From positions 9,184,777-9,248,776 of the forward strand of contig NC_051141.1 of the NCBI RefSeq assembly GCF_014839805.1: DNA of 64,000 nucleotides, given 5' to 3'. Positions 12,401 through 26,489 of this stretch are shown one piece after another; position 1 is the first letter of the stretch, and each line of letters opens with the position of its first letter. A program made the position numbers and the translations under genes. Source of the stretch: Manduca sexta (lineage: Eukaryota; Arthropoda; Insecta; Lepidoptera; Sphingidae). The notes below the pieces were generated by a model, which was not told where the DNA came from, ran no database searches, and worked only from the letters and a program-made list of their open reading frames with translations.

Positions 12401-15400
12401 CGTTTTAATATTGGACAGATAAGGGACACGTCTATTGTTATCTGGAATGTCAGAAATTTCGAATCTTTCGTAGCAGTGGTTGTGCGTTCAAGTATTATAT
12501 AAAGTAGCGGCCATCAAACAAGGCTTCCAATAACTGGATGAAAGCACCATTCGGCGACATGGAACAAGGCAAGCTGATAATTCAATTATCATAACAATAA
12601 TTTTAAATACGTGTGACGTGACACAAATTAATTGTGTTCACGTTTATATAGTAACTGTGTTGTGTCTAGAAGATTTGATCCCGGGATCCCGGCCATATCT
12701 TAGACCCGAAATTTTCGGATCAAATTAAAGAAATCAGAGATTTTTGAGATGGATAATTTTTTTTTAAATAATTCGTAAAAAATTATGAACAATAATGATA
12801 ATGAATAAAAATACATGCACATTGAACATATGACAACTAGTAAAATTAGTAATAAGTCAAATGTACGTGCCCATGGGGCAACCTGCGAACTTTCGTCCCG
12901 GCGGACTTTTTAACTCCTAACTAGGCTACCGCCACTACTTCTGTGTCGCATATATTATAATTGATTTCATTACATTTCGTAACACCGCTGGATAGTAATT
13001 CTTTTGCTGTCTAAATATGAAGAGCTCCATACTATAGACATTAATAAAACTTGTTGAATATTGTCCAATTTGTAATTCTGTTACGCGCCATTTTACTTTG
13101 TCTATGGACACTATCTAAACAATTCAATACCAATTTATATTTTTTAAATATTAAGCGTCATATATCTACATCACCTTGAATAACTATTAATGTTTGAATA
13201 CAGATGAGTATTCGAAAATTGTATAATATATTTGCTAATAACAGTGAAAGCATGTCTGAGTTTAATACTAAAGCCGTCTACACTCTACTGAGGTTATCAT
13301 AATTACTGATGTTATATGAGCGAGCACTAGTCCCACGATTACATTTTGCACAACAGTAATCCGCGCCACGTGGAGATTTTATTTTAATATCTATCTTAAG
13401 AACTTGTTGAGTAAATACAAGATAATATGCATTGGTATTTACGAGGACTTAGAAGATGAAGAAGTGGTAGGGTATTCGGTATCACGGAAATATCACTTAT
13501 GCTGTCGATTTTGAGTTCATGTTAAGTTAGTAAAAACTAAAATATTTTTACCGTCTATTTTTTACGAAGTACAAAACATACATAAATCATTGTTCATTAG
13601 CGATTATTAGTAAGATAATGGGAATATCAAACGATGTGAAAAATTTACAGAATTAGCATTAAAATTATTTTATAAAAATGTTTAATTGTAACCAGAGTAA
13701 TTAATTAACAGCAAAGTATAATGAAAAGACAAACATCCCGACCCGCTGTTTTGTGTTGCCGCGGTTAAAATCTAAGTTTTCATACGTCTTGCCCTGTTGT
13801 AAATTCCCATTCTCGCGTAAGATTGGGAGATATTTTTGCTAAAGTAGGTCATCTAGAATCACTTGCTTGACAACAATTCACGACAGATTGGTAGCGGCAA
13901 CATAAATTAGATGTTGTCTTTGTTGACACAAAAGCAATATAACAACCAAACAGCCTTAAAGGTCCGCTACGATCAATAAACATCCCAAACATGCTTCAAC
14001 GATGACGGATTTTACTTCCATAATGGTTCTGTAGAAGAATTAAGAAAGAATTCAATAAAATTTACATATGAGGCTTCAAATCTACGCGTAATGCCCAGAA
14101 AGACAGTCACTCATCAAACAAAAGACTGAAAATGGCTAAAAAGCCACTTCCTCGTTTCCCAGTTTGTACGAAAATAAAAACACACAGTTGGGCTTCGGAC
14201 GGAGACAGTTTGCAGTTTAGTGCCCGACCGACCGTTGTTTTATAAACTTTCAGTGTGTTTTTATTCTCTTCAGTTTTAGTTCAATCTGCGTCCGCATAAT
14301 AGAATTGCAACTGGTTTGTTACCTTCATTTAGAATGGCAAAGAATTTTCTTAAGTTCCTTTGTACACCGTAAACGCTTTTGCTTTACTGTATTCACGTAC
14401 ACTAATTGCTAGTCTTAACAATGTTATAAAATTCTAGACGACAATGGTTTATAAAAGTATAAAGAATAATATGTCTCGTTAAGCATTTTGAGCGGGAAAT
14501 TTTAAAATAACATATATGCATTTATTTAATTCATTTTACCTTAATTTTATTCACTATTTCAACCGTCATCGGGTAACCGATACTCATATGTTATTCAAAA
14601 GAAATAAAATCAGTTGAAATTAGGTCTACACAAATCTGATGCCGATAGCCTGAAGGAGTAGATATTAAATCATTTGATTTCGGGAATTAAATAATCTAAG
14701 GTATTGTATTTCGATTTGACCATATATTACTTACTATACAGAGTTAAATTTAAAAGCTTAATTTAAATCTCTATCAGTTCTGGGCCTCTAGTAATCACTG
14801 TATAAACTCTAGTTTGGATCTATTCAAAATTGTATGTGTTTAAAGGAAAACGACGCGAATCGTTTAAAAGAACTGAAAGTTTTTGGCGTGCGATGAACAA
14901 GACGGAGGAATGCAATGTCGCGTGCAGAAGTCATCACGCGGCCAGTTCTTAACGTCATTTTATTCATGTTTAATACAAGGCGCATACACTTTACTAGTGC
15001 TGTCACAGTTCGAAATCATTATTATTATATTTTTTTCCGTGTCTACAATAGATCAAAAAAATAAATTTATTCATATCTATGTAAGCCTTTAGCATAGCAC
15101 ACGTAAAAAAACACTTAGTATAAGAATTAATACAAAATTCCAGAGTTTTAAGGCTAAATATACATATATAGAAACGTCTGATTATAATAACTCATCAGAT
15201 CTGTTTATTTCTCAATGAATACTAGAGATTAATAAACCAAATCGACATGAAATTGCTACTTCCGTAGGTATAAAGGCTGTCATAACCAAAACGACGCGTA
15301 CATTCAATTTTGTTGTAGGTATGCTAAATATAACTGTGTGCACTTCAAAATAACCTTTCAGATACCAAAATATGACTTATGTGCAGTTTAAATTAAATTA

Positions 15401-17878
15401 TTTATCGAAAAATAGACAGTCCCGGGTTGCTTAAAGTTAATGTAGCAACAACACGTTTAAACGTTCGTCTCCAAAACGTAAACGCGTATTACCTTTTCTT
15501 TTGTCACTTTAATTACGGTCGCCACAAACTTCAGTATTACATATGATCGTCATACGGCACATTTTACTATGCTTAGAACACTTGAAAGTTACAAAGACAA
15601 ATTAATGTGAAAATGATTTTAAACTATAAAAGTTAGTGGAAATATAACTTATTATAATGATATATATTTTTTGTTAGCGGTCTGAAATCTATGAAATCTA
15701 AAGCATTTGCGACAACTACATTGACTATTTTAAACATATTTCAAGATTTTTCTGTTATCAATGTTGTTGCTATCAAGCATCAAATTAATCTGAATTTTAT
15801 CAGGTAAAAATATGAATAACTCGAAAACTACTAAAAATCGCAAAACAATTTATAAAGGTTTAAATCCGGTACCTACAGCACTGCTCCACTTCTGAACTAC
15901 CGCTTGACACTATTTTGTGAGGCATCCTGTGTTGATGTAAATTTAATATATAAACGAAGTGAAAACCCCTTTTATTGACAACGCTTAAATCTTAAACATT
16001 TTAACTGATTAATTCACATTAACATGGTACATATACGAAGTATACATTTCTAACATGCCTGTTAGCTTTAAAACACATTTTAAGATTCAACAACATATCA
16101 TATTTATCTTTAAAATGTTAACATCACTAACTTTTACGTAGTACAAGGTGACTGACTTTGATCGTGTCAAGTTGTAAACGTTGATTTTCCAAACGGTTGC
16201 GGCGTGGAAGAGCACTTTCTTCCCCCGTTTTGAATGTTTAACACGCTACAATTTCTATTAGGTACTTTAAGTGTAGAACAGTTTAACTTTTATGAGTATT
16301 CCTTTATATAATTCTGTATAAAACTAGACCAAGCATGTGTTTGCCCCTATAAAGCTGCGCTAAATAGAGTGCGAACCTTCCTCGAACAAAGGTATTATAA
16401 TAGTCAATCAGAATATTTGGAAATACCTTAGACAACAAGACATGAGTTTGATAGGAATAAAACCATACAGATAAATAGACACGTCTGAATGAAAATTTTA
16501 ATTAGGCATTATATGCAATTCCACACTTACATGAGAGCGAAGGACTTAACGGAAAACGAAATGCTATTACCAATTACGAAAGAGAAGAGCGGGTAACACC
16601 GTGACCAGAATGCAGCAAAAAATAAAGGTATACAATACCCATGCCACTCTGTAAACGTACACAAGAATGGCACTTTGACCTAAAAAAAATTCCCATGCAA
16701 GGCAGCGAAACGCTGATCACTTTCCAACACAGCTTGAAGACCCCTTGAGAAGGGAAAAGTCAAACGTTTTAAGGGGCAAGCAACAAGTATCGATTGTGCT
16801 GACTGTTGAAAGTATTAATTAAAAGTAAAATCCGTTACAATTCCATTGAATGTAATGTATTTGACTGTTTTAATTTTCTACAAAAGTATAATCGGTAATA
16901 TCTTTTCATTATTTGACTGGAAAATTCGGAAAAATGTAAAGTATTTGTTATTTTAATGTGGTGAAATAAGTACTGACATTTTAAATTGAAATTGAAACTC
17001 TTTAAAAAATATAAGGATACATTTCATGGGTATTTTCTGTACACAGGACGATGTTAATTAAACATTTGTTATTGTTCAGTAAAACTCATCTGCTCGCTTC
17101 GTTAGCGGTTTCATAAAAACTTCAACTAAAAGGTATCTGAATTGGGCCCTCAGTTCCTAATTTAAGAACGCAATCACCGCTTTTATGTATCAATGTAAAT
17201 ATTATTTTAAACAACCTTTCTAGTTCTTTATTTATTTTAATTGCTATAAGAAAAATATAAAAAAGAAGAGGGTGCAACCTAAATATATATTATCAGAATA
17301 TAATTATTATTATTATAGCACTCTTATGCCGTCTACGTTTTACTGTGTAAATTCAAGTACCTATTTCGAAAAAAACTTTTAAACTACTACTAGCGTCATA
17401 TGTATCAAGAATCCAATTTAAGAAACAACTTTTAATTTCATTTTTTATTGAGATCTTCAAACAGATTTTCAAAATTATATCTTATCACATAATAAATTTA
17501 TATGTATAGGACGACACGAAGGGGCTATACTACTGAGTAAAATTTTCTTTATTAAGATTTGCCTCCGCAAGCACTCGGTAATCTTTTCAACAAACTTCCA
17601 AGTAGAGAGACCGAGGATGTGATACAACATTTTTCATTATAAAAACAAACACACTTCACCGTGTCGTCGCAAGTCCTAAGAGTTGAAAATTGTTGAGCGG
17701 TTTATTTTCATTATTAATTTATTTAATCATCTAGGTATTCAATGAAAATTGAAGTAGATTAATTGTCTCCTTCACTTTGGAAAATAACGATTAGATTGCT
17801 AAACTTACTCCCGGGCTATTTTGTAGTATTATCATATGACGAGATAATATGATGTGTTTATACCTTTATTTCGTGGGG
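12401..17878. other. Long AT-rich non-coding stretch
   Basis: No supported gene. A CACGTG palindrome lies at 13367-13372. A slightly GC-richer patch at about 14150-14240 and a both-strands-open patch at 14824-15006 show no recognisable product. The rest is AT-rich. Confidence 0.45.
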
Positions 17879-18040
17879 ATAATGATTTCTAACGTTTACG
17901 TGAATCTAAGAAAAAATTGGAATCGAATTTTTTCGGACGACCTACATCTCAGTCCGTCCCAAGACCATGAAAGTTGCAGTCTTCGAAACATTGAGAGAAA
18001 ATTAAAATATTAAAACCCCGATAAAATCCGAAAACTAGTA
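17879..18040 (-). repeat. Repeat family A, copy 3 (degenerate)
   Basis: Begins AATGATTTCTAACGTTTACG and contains a diverged core on the reverse orientation (GACCATGAAAGTTGCAGTC). It ends near GATAAAATCCGAAAACTAG. Flanking duplications are not convincing. Confidence 0.65.
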
Positions 18041-18084
18041 CCTATGATTTCGAAATTTGTGAATATGTTTAAATGTGTATTAGT

Positions 18085-18160
18085 TGAGCGCTGAATGGAT
18101 TTGTGTGAAGTTTGGCACAAACAGAAATCATAATATGTTTTATCCCGAAATAGTCCACAG
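18085..18160 (+). repeat. Fragment of dispersed repeat (family D)
   Basis: GCTGAATGGATTTGTGTGAA, TTTGGCACAAA and TTTTATCCCGAAATAG resemble a common lepidopteran repeat ending in a 'cannot be distinguished from noise' fragment. Family assignment is from memory. Confidence 0.4.
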
Positions 18161-19168
18161 AATGAGTTAAATAAAAGTTTTTAGTAAATAAAATGGGTTA
18201 ATAAAGCAATGTCAAGTTAGAGGAAGTTGTTAACGGTTAAGTTCATATTTAACTCAAAATGAATTTGTATCTGGTTCATATTATAATATTGATTTGCAAT
18301 TAGCATCGCGAGTGCATTCCTTGGATACGACAGTCTGCTAGCATGGTCGATATTTCTTTTACCTATATGTACATAGGATTTGTAATATGATTGGTACATT
18401 GAAGATTAAAAAGTCCAACACACTTCGAATGATCAACACGGTTTGAATATCGAAGTGTTTACCACGGAGAAGATTTTATGCTGTTCACAATAACTCTCCC
18501 CTAGATATGGTCTGGTATACATAGATATATTCCGGCAACGGCAACCAGGTGGGTGACGCCGCGAGAAGCTAGTATCATTTGGCCACTAATTTAAAGGGAA
18601 CCGATATGAACCAAAGATGCGACAGTTTCCTATAAAAAAGGCGTCGTTTTCAACATAAGCTAGATTACCACTAGAATTAAATCAACTATAGGTTAAATAT
18701 ATACAAATGTTTTAAACCTAAAGTTACAATCTTGGGAACTACTAAACTGATATCAGTTTTTTTTTTACTAATAGAAAGCTACATTACTCCTGAGTGCTAT
18801 TCTTTCGGGAACATATTTTACCTTAAAAAACTTATGTGTGCGAACGGAACAGCAGGCAAAAGCTTTATTTTATATATTTTCACCTTAAGAATAACTAAAT
18901 ATTGATTACCATGTATTATTATAGTTTGACACAATTTGTTGATGCTTCTCTTATCCAGAAGAGAGATATCTATCTCTAATCCAAATAAAATTTTACTACA
19001 AAACTCACCCACGACTTCACTTTAAAAATTCAAGGAGATATAATAGATAGAATAATTAGGATAGTTATCTCATTATTTCATACATTTTAACTACTAAGAA
19101 TACTCGTCTAAGAATAGCCGACCCTAAATACATCAAAAACATATTGTATAATCTTCTTCAATTCCTAT
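18161..19168. other. AT-rich non-coding stretch
   Basis: Mostly featureless. A short patch at 18515-18580 (GACGCCGCGAGAAGCTAGTA) looks like the edge of another dispersed repeat, but I cannot define it. Confidence 0.4.
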
Positions 19169-19281
19169 AATGATTTCCTAAGTTTACGCAAATGTTAGAC
19201 ATTATAACAAAACCGTTTTGTATAATTTTCTAATTTTATGGATAAAATTTTAATATAAAAAATTGCAATAAAATCCGCGAA
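19169..19281 (-). repeat. Repeat family A, fragment (copy 4)
   Basis: Retains the terminus AATGATTTCCTAAGTTTACG through AATGTTAGACATT, and a distal CAATAAAATCCGCGAAA block. The central core is lost. Confidence 0.6.
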
Positions 19282-19332
19282 ATGCTGTTCTTCAGTTTCT
19301 ACCTAATGACTATCCGCATAATGAATATCAAA

Positions 19333-19832
19333 NNNNNNNNNNNNNNNNNNNNNNNNNNNNNNNNNNNNNNNNNNNNNNNNNNNNNNNNNNNNNNNNNNNN
19401 NNNNNNNNNNNNNNNNNNNNNNNNNNNNNNNNNNNNNNNNNNNNNNNNNNNNNNNNNNNNNNNNNNNNNNNNNNNNNNNNNNNNNNNNNNNNNNNNNNNN
19501 NNNNNNNNNNNNNNNNNNNNNNNNNNNNNNNNNNNNNNNNNNNNNNNNNNNNNNNNNNNNNNNNNNNNNNNNNNNNNNNNNNNNNNNNNNNNNNNNNNNN
19601 NNNNNNNNNNNNNNNNNNNNNNNNNNNNNNNNNNNNNNNNNNNNNNNNNNNNNNNNNNNNNNNNNNNNNNNNNNNNNNNNNNNNNNNNNNNNNNNNNNNN
19701 NNNNNNNNNNNNNNNNNNNNNNNNNNNNNNNNNNNNNNNNNNNNNNNNNNNNNNNNNNNNNNNNNNNNNNNNNNNNNNNNNNNNNNNNNNNNNNNNNNNN
19801 NNNNNNNNNNNNNNNNNNNNNNNNNNNNNNNN
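19333..19832. other. Assembly gap of 500 N
   Basis: Exactly 500 consecutive N, a round length that suggests a placeholder and not a measured gap. Any open frame spanning it is an artefact. Confidence 0.98.
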
Positions 19833-21597
19833 AGTGCCAATATTAACTAACTATATTACCCTGGCAATCGTTTTGGCCTCTGTTACAGTTCTGTTAAATG
19901 CGAGCAAACAAGATTATATCAAGATATTTAAGAAGTAAAAACCAAGTGTGTTTTTTGTAATTATGAATTGCCTTGAATCTCAAAGCAGAAGTACAATTAT
20001 AGTAGGTAAAACGCCGAATGATAATTGTCTTTTAAAAAGTGCATTTGGCTTCTATTTTTAAAAATTGAACGGTTGTCGCAATGCATAAGGGCTACATAAA
20101 TAATATTGTACGTTCATTATGCACACTCCGCTCAGCTGAGTATGTGCCACGCAAATTCATACGTGGACAATATATTCTCGGCTGGATTACACTTTATTAT
20201 TATAAAAACGATAATGACAAAAGCAGTCAGTTATGATGAATGTAGTTTGCAAGATTACTTATAAACATCTGAATGACAATGAAATCGCGACTCATGTGTC
20301 TTCTACATCTAATAAATTGTTTTTGTTTTTATACATCGTTATACAAATCACCACTATTGTCTGGTAGTGGTAATTTCCGTAATATTCTTTTCGCCGTAAA
20401 TATTCAGATCATGTTCGGAAACAATTTTAATTAACAAATTGGAATAAAAGTACGATTTCAGATGTCGGCTCGACAAAAGATAACGCGTTCGTTAAAATAT
20501 TTTTAGAATAGCGCCCCGACGCAACTGACATCCATTTGTTCTAAAAGTCAACATTTTCATAGGAACGTGAAAAAAATGTTATCCAGTATTTGAAACAGTG
20601 AGCTAACGAGCTAAGTAGAGCAAAAGGAACCGCTTGCACGCAATGCTGTTGTCTGTTCCCTTATGTTCTGAAATGTTCGTACATGAAATGTTTTAATTGA
20701 ATTTATATTTGTACTGTGATGTTCATTACTTGTTAGATGTAGCGGTACGTTCCTACTTATATGAAATCGGTAAGTTTCTAGATCTATACGTACTCATACC
20801 TTCGTACTAGAAAGTACCATCAGGGTCCCACTTACACAAGGAGCTGTTATCAACCTGTTACGACATCACTCGTCTAATCAAAGCTTATACAATGCTTGTC
20901 TGGACCATTTAAACACTAAACGTCATATAGTTTTAACATTCATTTTTTACACAATAGTATCTACCACGGCCGTCGAACAAGCCTATTCATACTTTTAATT
21001 GACTAGCGCAGCCCAACCACGTACTAATTGTCACATCTCTAGTGTGATGTTCATCTATGTCATTCTAAAATATTATGCCAATATTTGTTACGTATAAGTT
21101 GGCAATGGGAGTGGATACTGGATAATATGTCGTTACACACATTAATTTCATTCGGCGTCATTAACAAAGAACTGCATTTCTATTATTTAATTGTTAATGT
21201 GATAGTAGATGGTTTAGTAGTATTATTATTATTTACTGTAATTGGAGGGGAAAACGGTGTGAACGAAATTTTAAGTAAATAAAATATCATTTTGTATTAA
21301 TAATAGCTGGAAATATTTGATATGTATGTATTATTTCCGCTATTTGTACATATTATAATTAATTCCAATTCTACGTTATTATCAACTATCAACCAACGTT
21401 AAGGCACCGGAAACACTGCAGATATAGACAACGAACATAAATATGCATTCACCAGTTCAAAACGTCGTTGGTGTGTGATCCATATAAATACCACAATCCT
21501 ATGCCCGTGAAATACAAAGCTCAACTCTGTATCGCCTAAATACCTGAGGCAGTACACTATGGTGATATTCTATCCTTGTTCGGATAATGTAATATGT
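19833..21597. other. AT-rich non-coding stretch
   Basis: Nothing supported. The frame at 21085-21282 (+) is hydrophobic by composition and has no recognisable domain. Confidence 0.45.
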
Positions 21598-21783
21598 TAA
21601 TTTGTAGACCATTCAAATAAAACTATTTTACTTATTTTATCGCAGTTTTTTATATTATAATTTTCTCCCGACTTTTCGAAGACTTTGCAGCCTTCGTGGT
21701 CATTTGACGTGAACCCGTAAAATTGTTTTTTTTTATTTTAATGTCTAACATTCGCGTAAACATAAGAAATCATTAACTTGTAG
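21598..21783 (+). repeat. Repeat family A, copy 5, with near-perfect 10-bp flanking repeats
   Basis: The element (21608-21773) contains CTCCCGACTTTTCGAAGACT and ends TTCGCGTAAACATAAGAAATC. It is flanked by TAATTTGTAG (21598-21607) and TAACTTGTAG (21774-21783), 9 of 10 identical. It has the same orientation as copy 2. Confidence 0.75.
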
Positions 21784-22599
21784 GAGCAACCGCGAAGACG
21801 TCTTAGGGTCGCGGGGTTGTTGTGTACTTTTAACACCAGAAATAAAAATGAATAAACCACGTTTAAAATCACAAAAAAATCGTAATTGCTTATATCTTTA
21901 CAATGATTATTTTTTTATATGCACGGCGCTTACTAGGTATATAAGTGGTTTATTAATTTAATAACAGAGTTGGTTGTAAATGATTGAGAAAAATCGCAGG
22001 TGTTGTCAATACAAAAATGACCTTTCTACGTAAATGTATATTGCATCGATATATATGTATTACATACTAGATTTAGCGTTGCAAACATTAACTATGTTTA
22101 ACTGAGTTGAACTGTCATCTATTCAAACTGATTTTAGTATGTCAATATGATGCTTGCGGTTGTGTACGGAGTGGCGCTCATAATATAAAAACGGGAGTCT
22201 AAGTGCAAACCTGGATGTGAATAACAACATCAAGTAATAAAGTAAATAATCATATAAGTAAAATTATTTGTAGTTCAAGTGAATGAATAAATTATAACAG
22301 TGACGTTTTGGTTGCCATTTTAGTTCCGATGTTCAACAAATATTAAATTATAAGGACGTTTGTGTCTATAGAATATACGTCAATGGTATTTTGCAACCTT
22401 TGTTACCAGGTTCATTGAGGTTACAATCAATAGATGACAAGACAATTTGACATCACTATAATAACTTATTTTTAAAAAACTAAATATGACCTACAACCTC
22501 CCTTGAGAGGTTTCGAGTACAATAATATATGTGTTGTTTTTCACATAATATACTAAATGATTGTATGGAAACGCAATTGAGTTTCAACTAACAACAGCC
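21784..22599. other. AT-rich non-coding stretch
   Basis: Nothing supported. Confidence 0.45.
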
Positions 22600-22733
22600 T
22601 AGACGTAGGTCTGTCGACTTTCGTGGGCGAGTTACTTGTATCCTTTAGAAATATTATAAATGATTTTGTTAATAGCAAACTAGACGTAGGACGATCGACT
22701 GCCGTGGGTGAGCTACTTGTATCCTCTAGTAAA
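22600..22733. repeat. Tandem duplication, 81-bp period
   Basis: TAGACGTAGG...GACTTTCGTGGGCGAG (from 22600) recurs as TAGACGTAGG...GACTGCCGTGGGTGAG (from 22681). Each is followed by TACTTGTATCCT. Two partial copies, about 80-85% alike by eye over 50 bp. Confidence 0.75.
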
Positions 22734-25700
22734 ATAACAAATATTTTTTTAGTCTAAAAATTGCACCTTACTCCTAATCATCATTTGAGTTCTACGCTAA
22801 CCTCAATATACTGACAGTGTAAACAACTCTCGAAAAGCTAAACGAGAAAACATTTATATTCCCATTCGAACCAAACATCACTCGAAAATATTTCCTCGAT
22901 TTTGAACGCAATAAATGCAAGCAAATATCAATAGAAATCATTGCATGATATTTCGTCTATAATTATAATAAAATTGTAACTGGCCGATGTCTGTACATTA
23001 TAGATATCGAAGAAAAGCTCATTTCGGGATTTTTTATTAGAGCAGTATAAGCCAAAACAACAGTTTTTAAAAATAAATCTGTCTGTCATGTATGTTTCGC
23101 CGATTCATAGAGGTCTAATTTAAAATACAGGCTTTATTTAATCCCCGAAAAAAGAAGAGAGAAAGAAGTAAAGCACGCAGAAATAAGCAGAAAATATTTT
23201 TCACGTGGGGGGAGCCGCAAGCTAGTATATAAATAAATATAATACAGTACATAATTTGTAAATTAAGGATAATAATTATTAAACGGGGCGCTACATATCG
23301 CAAATTTATATTCTTAACACTACTCAAATGCCACAAAACTTTCTCTCGCAAGTTTAATTAATTAAAACTTTATGCAGTCAGCTTGTTTGCGAAATTTTAT
23401 TCTCGCTGCACTATCCCGCATATTTTGAGAAAATAAGAGCGGGTAAATTTAAAAAAAGAACATATCGTTTCGTACCGAAAATATCTCTGAACCACAGTTA
23501 TTTTCTCCGTGCAGTCGACTAAATAAACTCAGTTTATTCAAATACCTTTTAAAATGCTTAATTACTAAAATAATCTAATTGATACTTAGATTGTGAACAG
23601 TGGGAGCAATACGATTTAAATAAAACATTTATAGTAAAACTTTGACTTCAAAGTTAATACTTATTAATAAAGACCTAATATTTTGTGTTTGCAAAAATAT
23701 CTTGTAAAAATATTCTTACAAAATACTGTGAAATTACACAAGCAACCAAGTCTTATAAAATGCCTTAACATCCCCCTCGAAGTTAGCGAGAGCTTAGTGC
23801 ATTACTTGGTGTAAGCCGCGTACCAATAGCTATACAGTTTTGATAGCCGAACATACCAGAGAGCAAGCCGATATTGCAAAGTTAGTGTCTATAATTTTAT
23901 CGACCACTGACTAACAATACATGACTGATCTAGAACGCAACTTCCTATAAGCAGACAGACTAGGGTTTAAGTTTGTAAGCATCTGTTTACAATCGAACAT
24001 CAGGATTGTGGTGTCTACTACACAGTTTGGTTCAGATTATGAATATAACGAGAATGCTATTGGAGAAAATCTGATTTATAGGTTTGAGACAAAATGTGAT
24101 TATTTAATTAAAGTATTTTACAATGTTAAAACTAATTTATCATGCGAGTCATTCGGCTAAACCTCATTTTAGGATATTTTAGGATAGAAGTTGTATTGCA
24201 AATAAATTCTTACTGCCACAATAAAATCTTTACAATAGTTTTATCATTTTCACTTTATCTAATAGTCATATCCGTAAATCGCACATCATAGATGTAATGC
24301 TCGTAAAAGAACGGAGTACTCACGGGCCACGGCGTGCGACTATGAAAGATCAACAACCGTCCCTTTCACTCCTGCCCCCGCTGTCATACCACGTGAGTCC
24401 ACTTTCACTCCGAGTGCATTTCTATTGAATGAAATCTTTGAATGGTCCACTATCTCAATATAGAGGTTGCTCTCGAAATAACTTTACATTTTAACATGTG
24501 AAGAGGCAAATTTGGATGAGCAGCGGACCACTGTTGCCTCTTAAGTGAATATTTCCGTAAGTCTGATTTGTATTAAGAAACAGAATATTTTAGTGAAAAA
24601 AGTTGTTTGCAAGTGCAAATCCCCTTTATCTAATAAAGGACGCAGCAGAATACAAAGCGTAGGATATTCACTTTTTCTTTTCCGTGTGTCGGTTTAAACG
24701 ACGTATTGTTTTATTATTCAGCTTTCTAATATTACATTTGAATGAATTGTGCTTTCAGCTTTTAACTCGGAGTGTAAATAATACGATTATGGAAATATTT
24801 CACAATGCTATATCACAGAGCCGACTTAATGCGTTAACAAATTGACAGAAAAGTTATTTTATTAACTATTTTTTATTATTAAAGGCGGACGCACTTTTAT
24901 CGCTACGAAGCTATTTTATTTCCTTCCGGATCCTTTTTTTAATTAAACACTTTCAAATGTAGAAGGGCTGGGTACACCCTGTAAATTGTAGGCTAGCTAC
25001 ATTAGTACCTGTATTTGTGTATATTATTTTGTTATTTGCACAATTTGGTTGTACGCCACTTATAACATTTTTTTATATCTGTTAATTATTCAAAGTACAT
25101 GTTTTCAGGTATTATAATTCATATTTTTTTCTGGTCAACCAGTTAAATATTTAAAAAACAAAGCATACATAATATGTCCTGATAAAATCTCTTAAAACAG
25201 TGAAATTTAACTCCCACCGAACCGTTTTGAACACCTTTAGTTGAGCAAACTGCATTACCTGCCGCATGCCGCGAGCTGCAAAATACTTAACGTTGTTGGT
25301 TTGTTTCTGTTAAATCTCTAAACTCACTTTATGGCATCAGGGACTACGTCAAACCTTCACTATTCAAGTACTATGGTGTGACCATACGTCGACTGCATAC
25401 ATGTGTGTAGTTGGTAGCGCTCCTAAACTTGTTTCGTGGCAAAATGATAAAATTTTTAACGAACTTTAATTTTAAACTATGTGACAGATAATTTTTTATA
25501 GATGCCTACAAACCCCAAAAACGAAATTGTTATATCAATACTATTAAATAATAAATTGTCACGTTTGTTAACAAATATTCCAAAAAATATACTAGAATTA
25601 TTTCAACAATATATTATAACATAAGGTAACGGAACCACTGATGGCCCGCTCACTTATCAAATCTTAATAAAATCGTTTCAAGATAAAATATAATGACAAC

Positions 25701-26128
25701 CCTTTAATTAAATTGTAACATGTCACTACATATTATAAAATTTATTTCAACTAGCAGAACTAAATATAACCCCATGCTTTGGATAACACCTGGGCTCATG
25801 TGGTGCATGATGCGCCGAGATAAACTTCATAAACGGGCAAAAGAGATCTAAAAAGAATATGTACTCCAAAACTTCTTCGTAGATCTTCCAGATAAGCCAA
25901 ATACGGAATACGAAATGAAGGAATTAATAAATAATAAGACGACTTGCACTTGCTGAATTGTTATGTTAATGTGTTAAAATTCTAGCATTTATGATGGTTT
26001 TATAATTAATAAAAAGCTAAGATATAGTACACAGATTGAGAGTAATGTGTGATATAATATTACATATTATAGCGTGAACGCTCGCCTAATAATTTCCAAA
26101 CATACAATACCAAAAATATAACTGAACA
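22734..26128. other. AT-rich non-coding stretch
   Basis: No supported gene. At 23001-23240 there is a probable dispersed-repeat fragment (ends AGCCGCAAGCTAGTATAT). A T/C-rich, somewhat GC-richer patch at about 24340-24420 has a CACGTG at 24392-24397. The open frame at 23115-23351 (-) is not recognisable. Confidence 0.4.
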
Positions 26129-26489
26129 TTATGTTCTAAATATATGTGTCAATAAAGTTAAATCCGAATATTTGAGCCACAAGCAGCCAATTGTCCACTC
26201 GCGACTGATTAATGAGACTAGATGACCAGATGGCTCTGCCTCTTCCAGCTCCGGCGCTATTTCCGCAATTGAATAACCACAATTGCATGGAACAAATCTA
26301 AAATTGCATTGTTTCAACTTTTTCAAACCTTGTTCGAGAGTTTTAATTAATAAAACCGCTTCACTCGAGCGGCGTGCGTTTGACGGCCGAAGTCGCGAGC
26401 TAACCAAACTGGCCGAGCAAACACCGCACTGTTCCAAACGTGACGTTGGTTTAACCAGTTTTTGGGCACAATTTGGCAATCAAAAATAA
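26129..26489. other. GC-elevated, non-repetitive block open on both strands
   Basis: A 360-bp block, richer in GC than its surroundings, that has long open frames on both strands (minus 26129-26479, 116 codons; plus 26283-26489, 68 codons). Neither translation shows a domain I recognise. Several repeated TTTAATTAATAAAA or AATTGCAT-type homeodomain-like strings occur. I favour a conserved non-coding element over an exon. Confidence 0.3.

Noticed and set aside
19282..19938. Long open frame of 218 codons
   Set aside because: Almost all of it is the N gap; only about 50 real codons, none recognisable.
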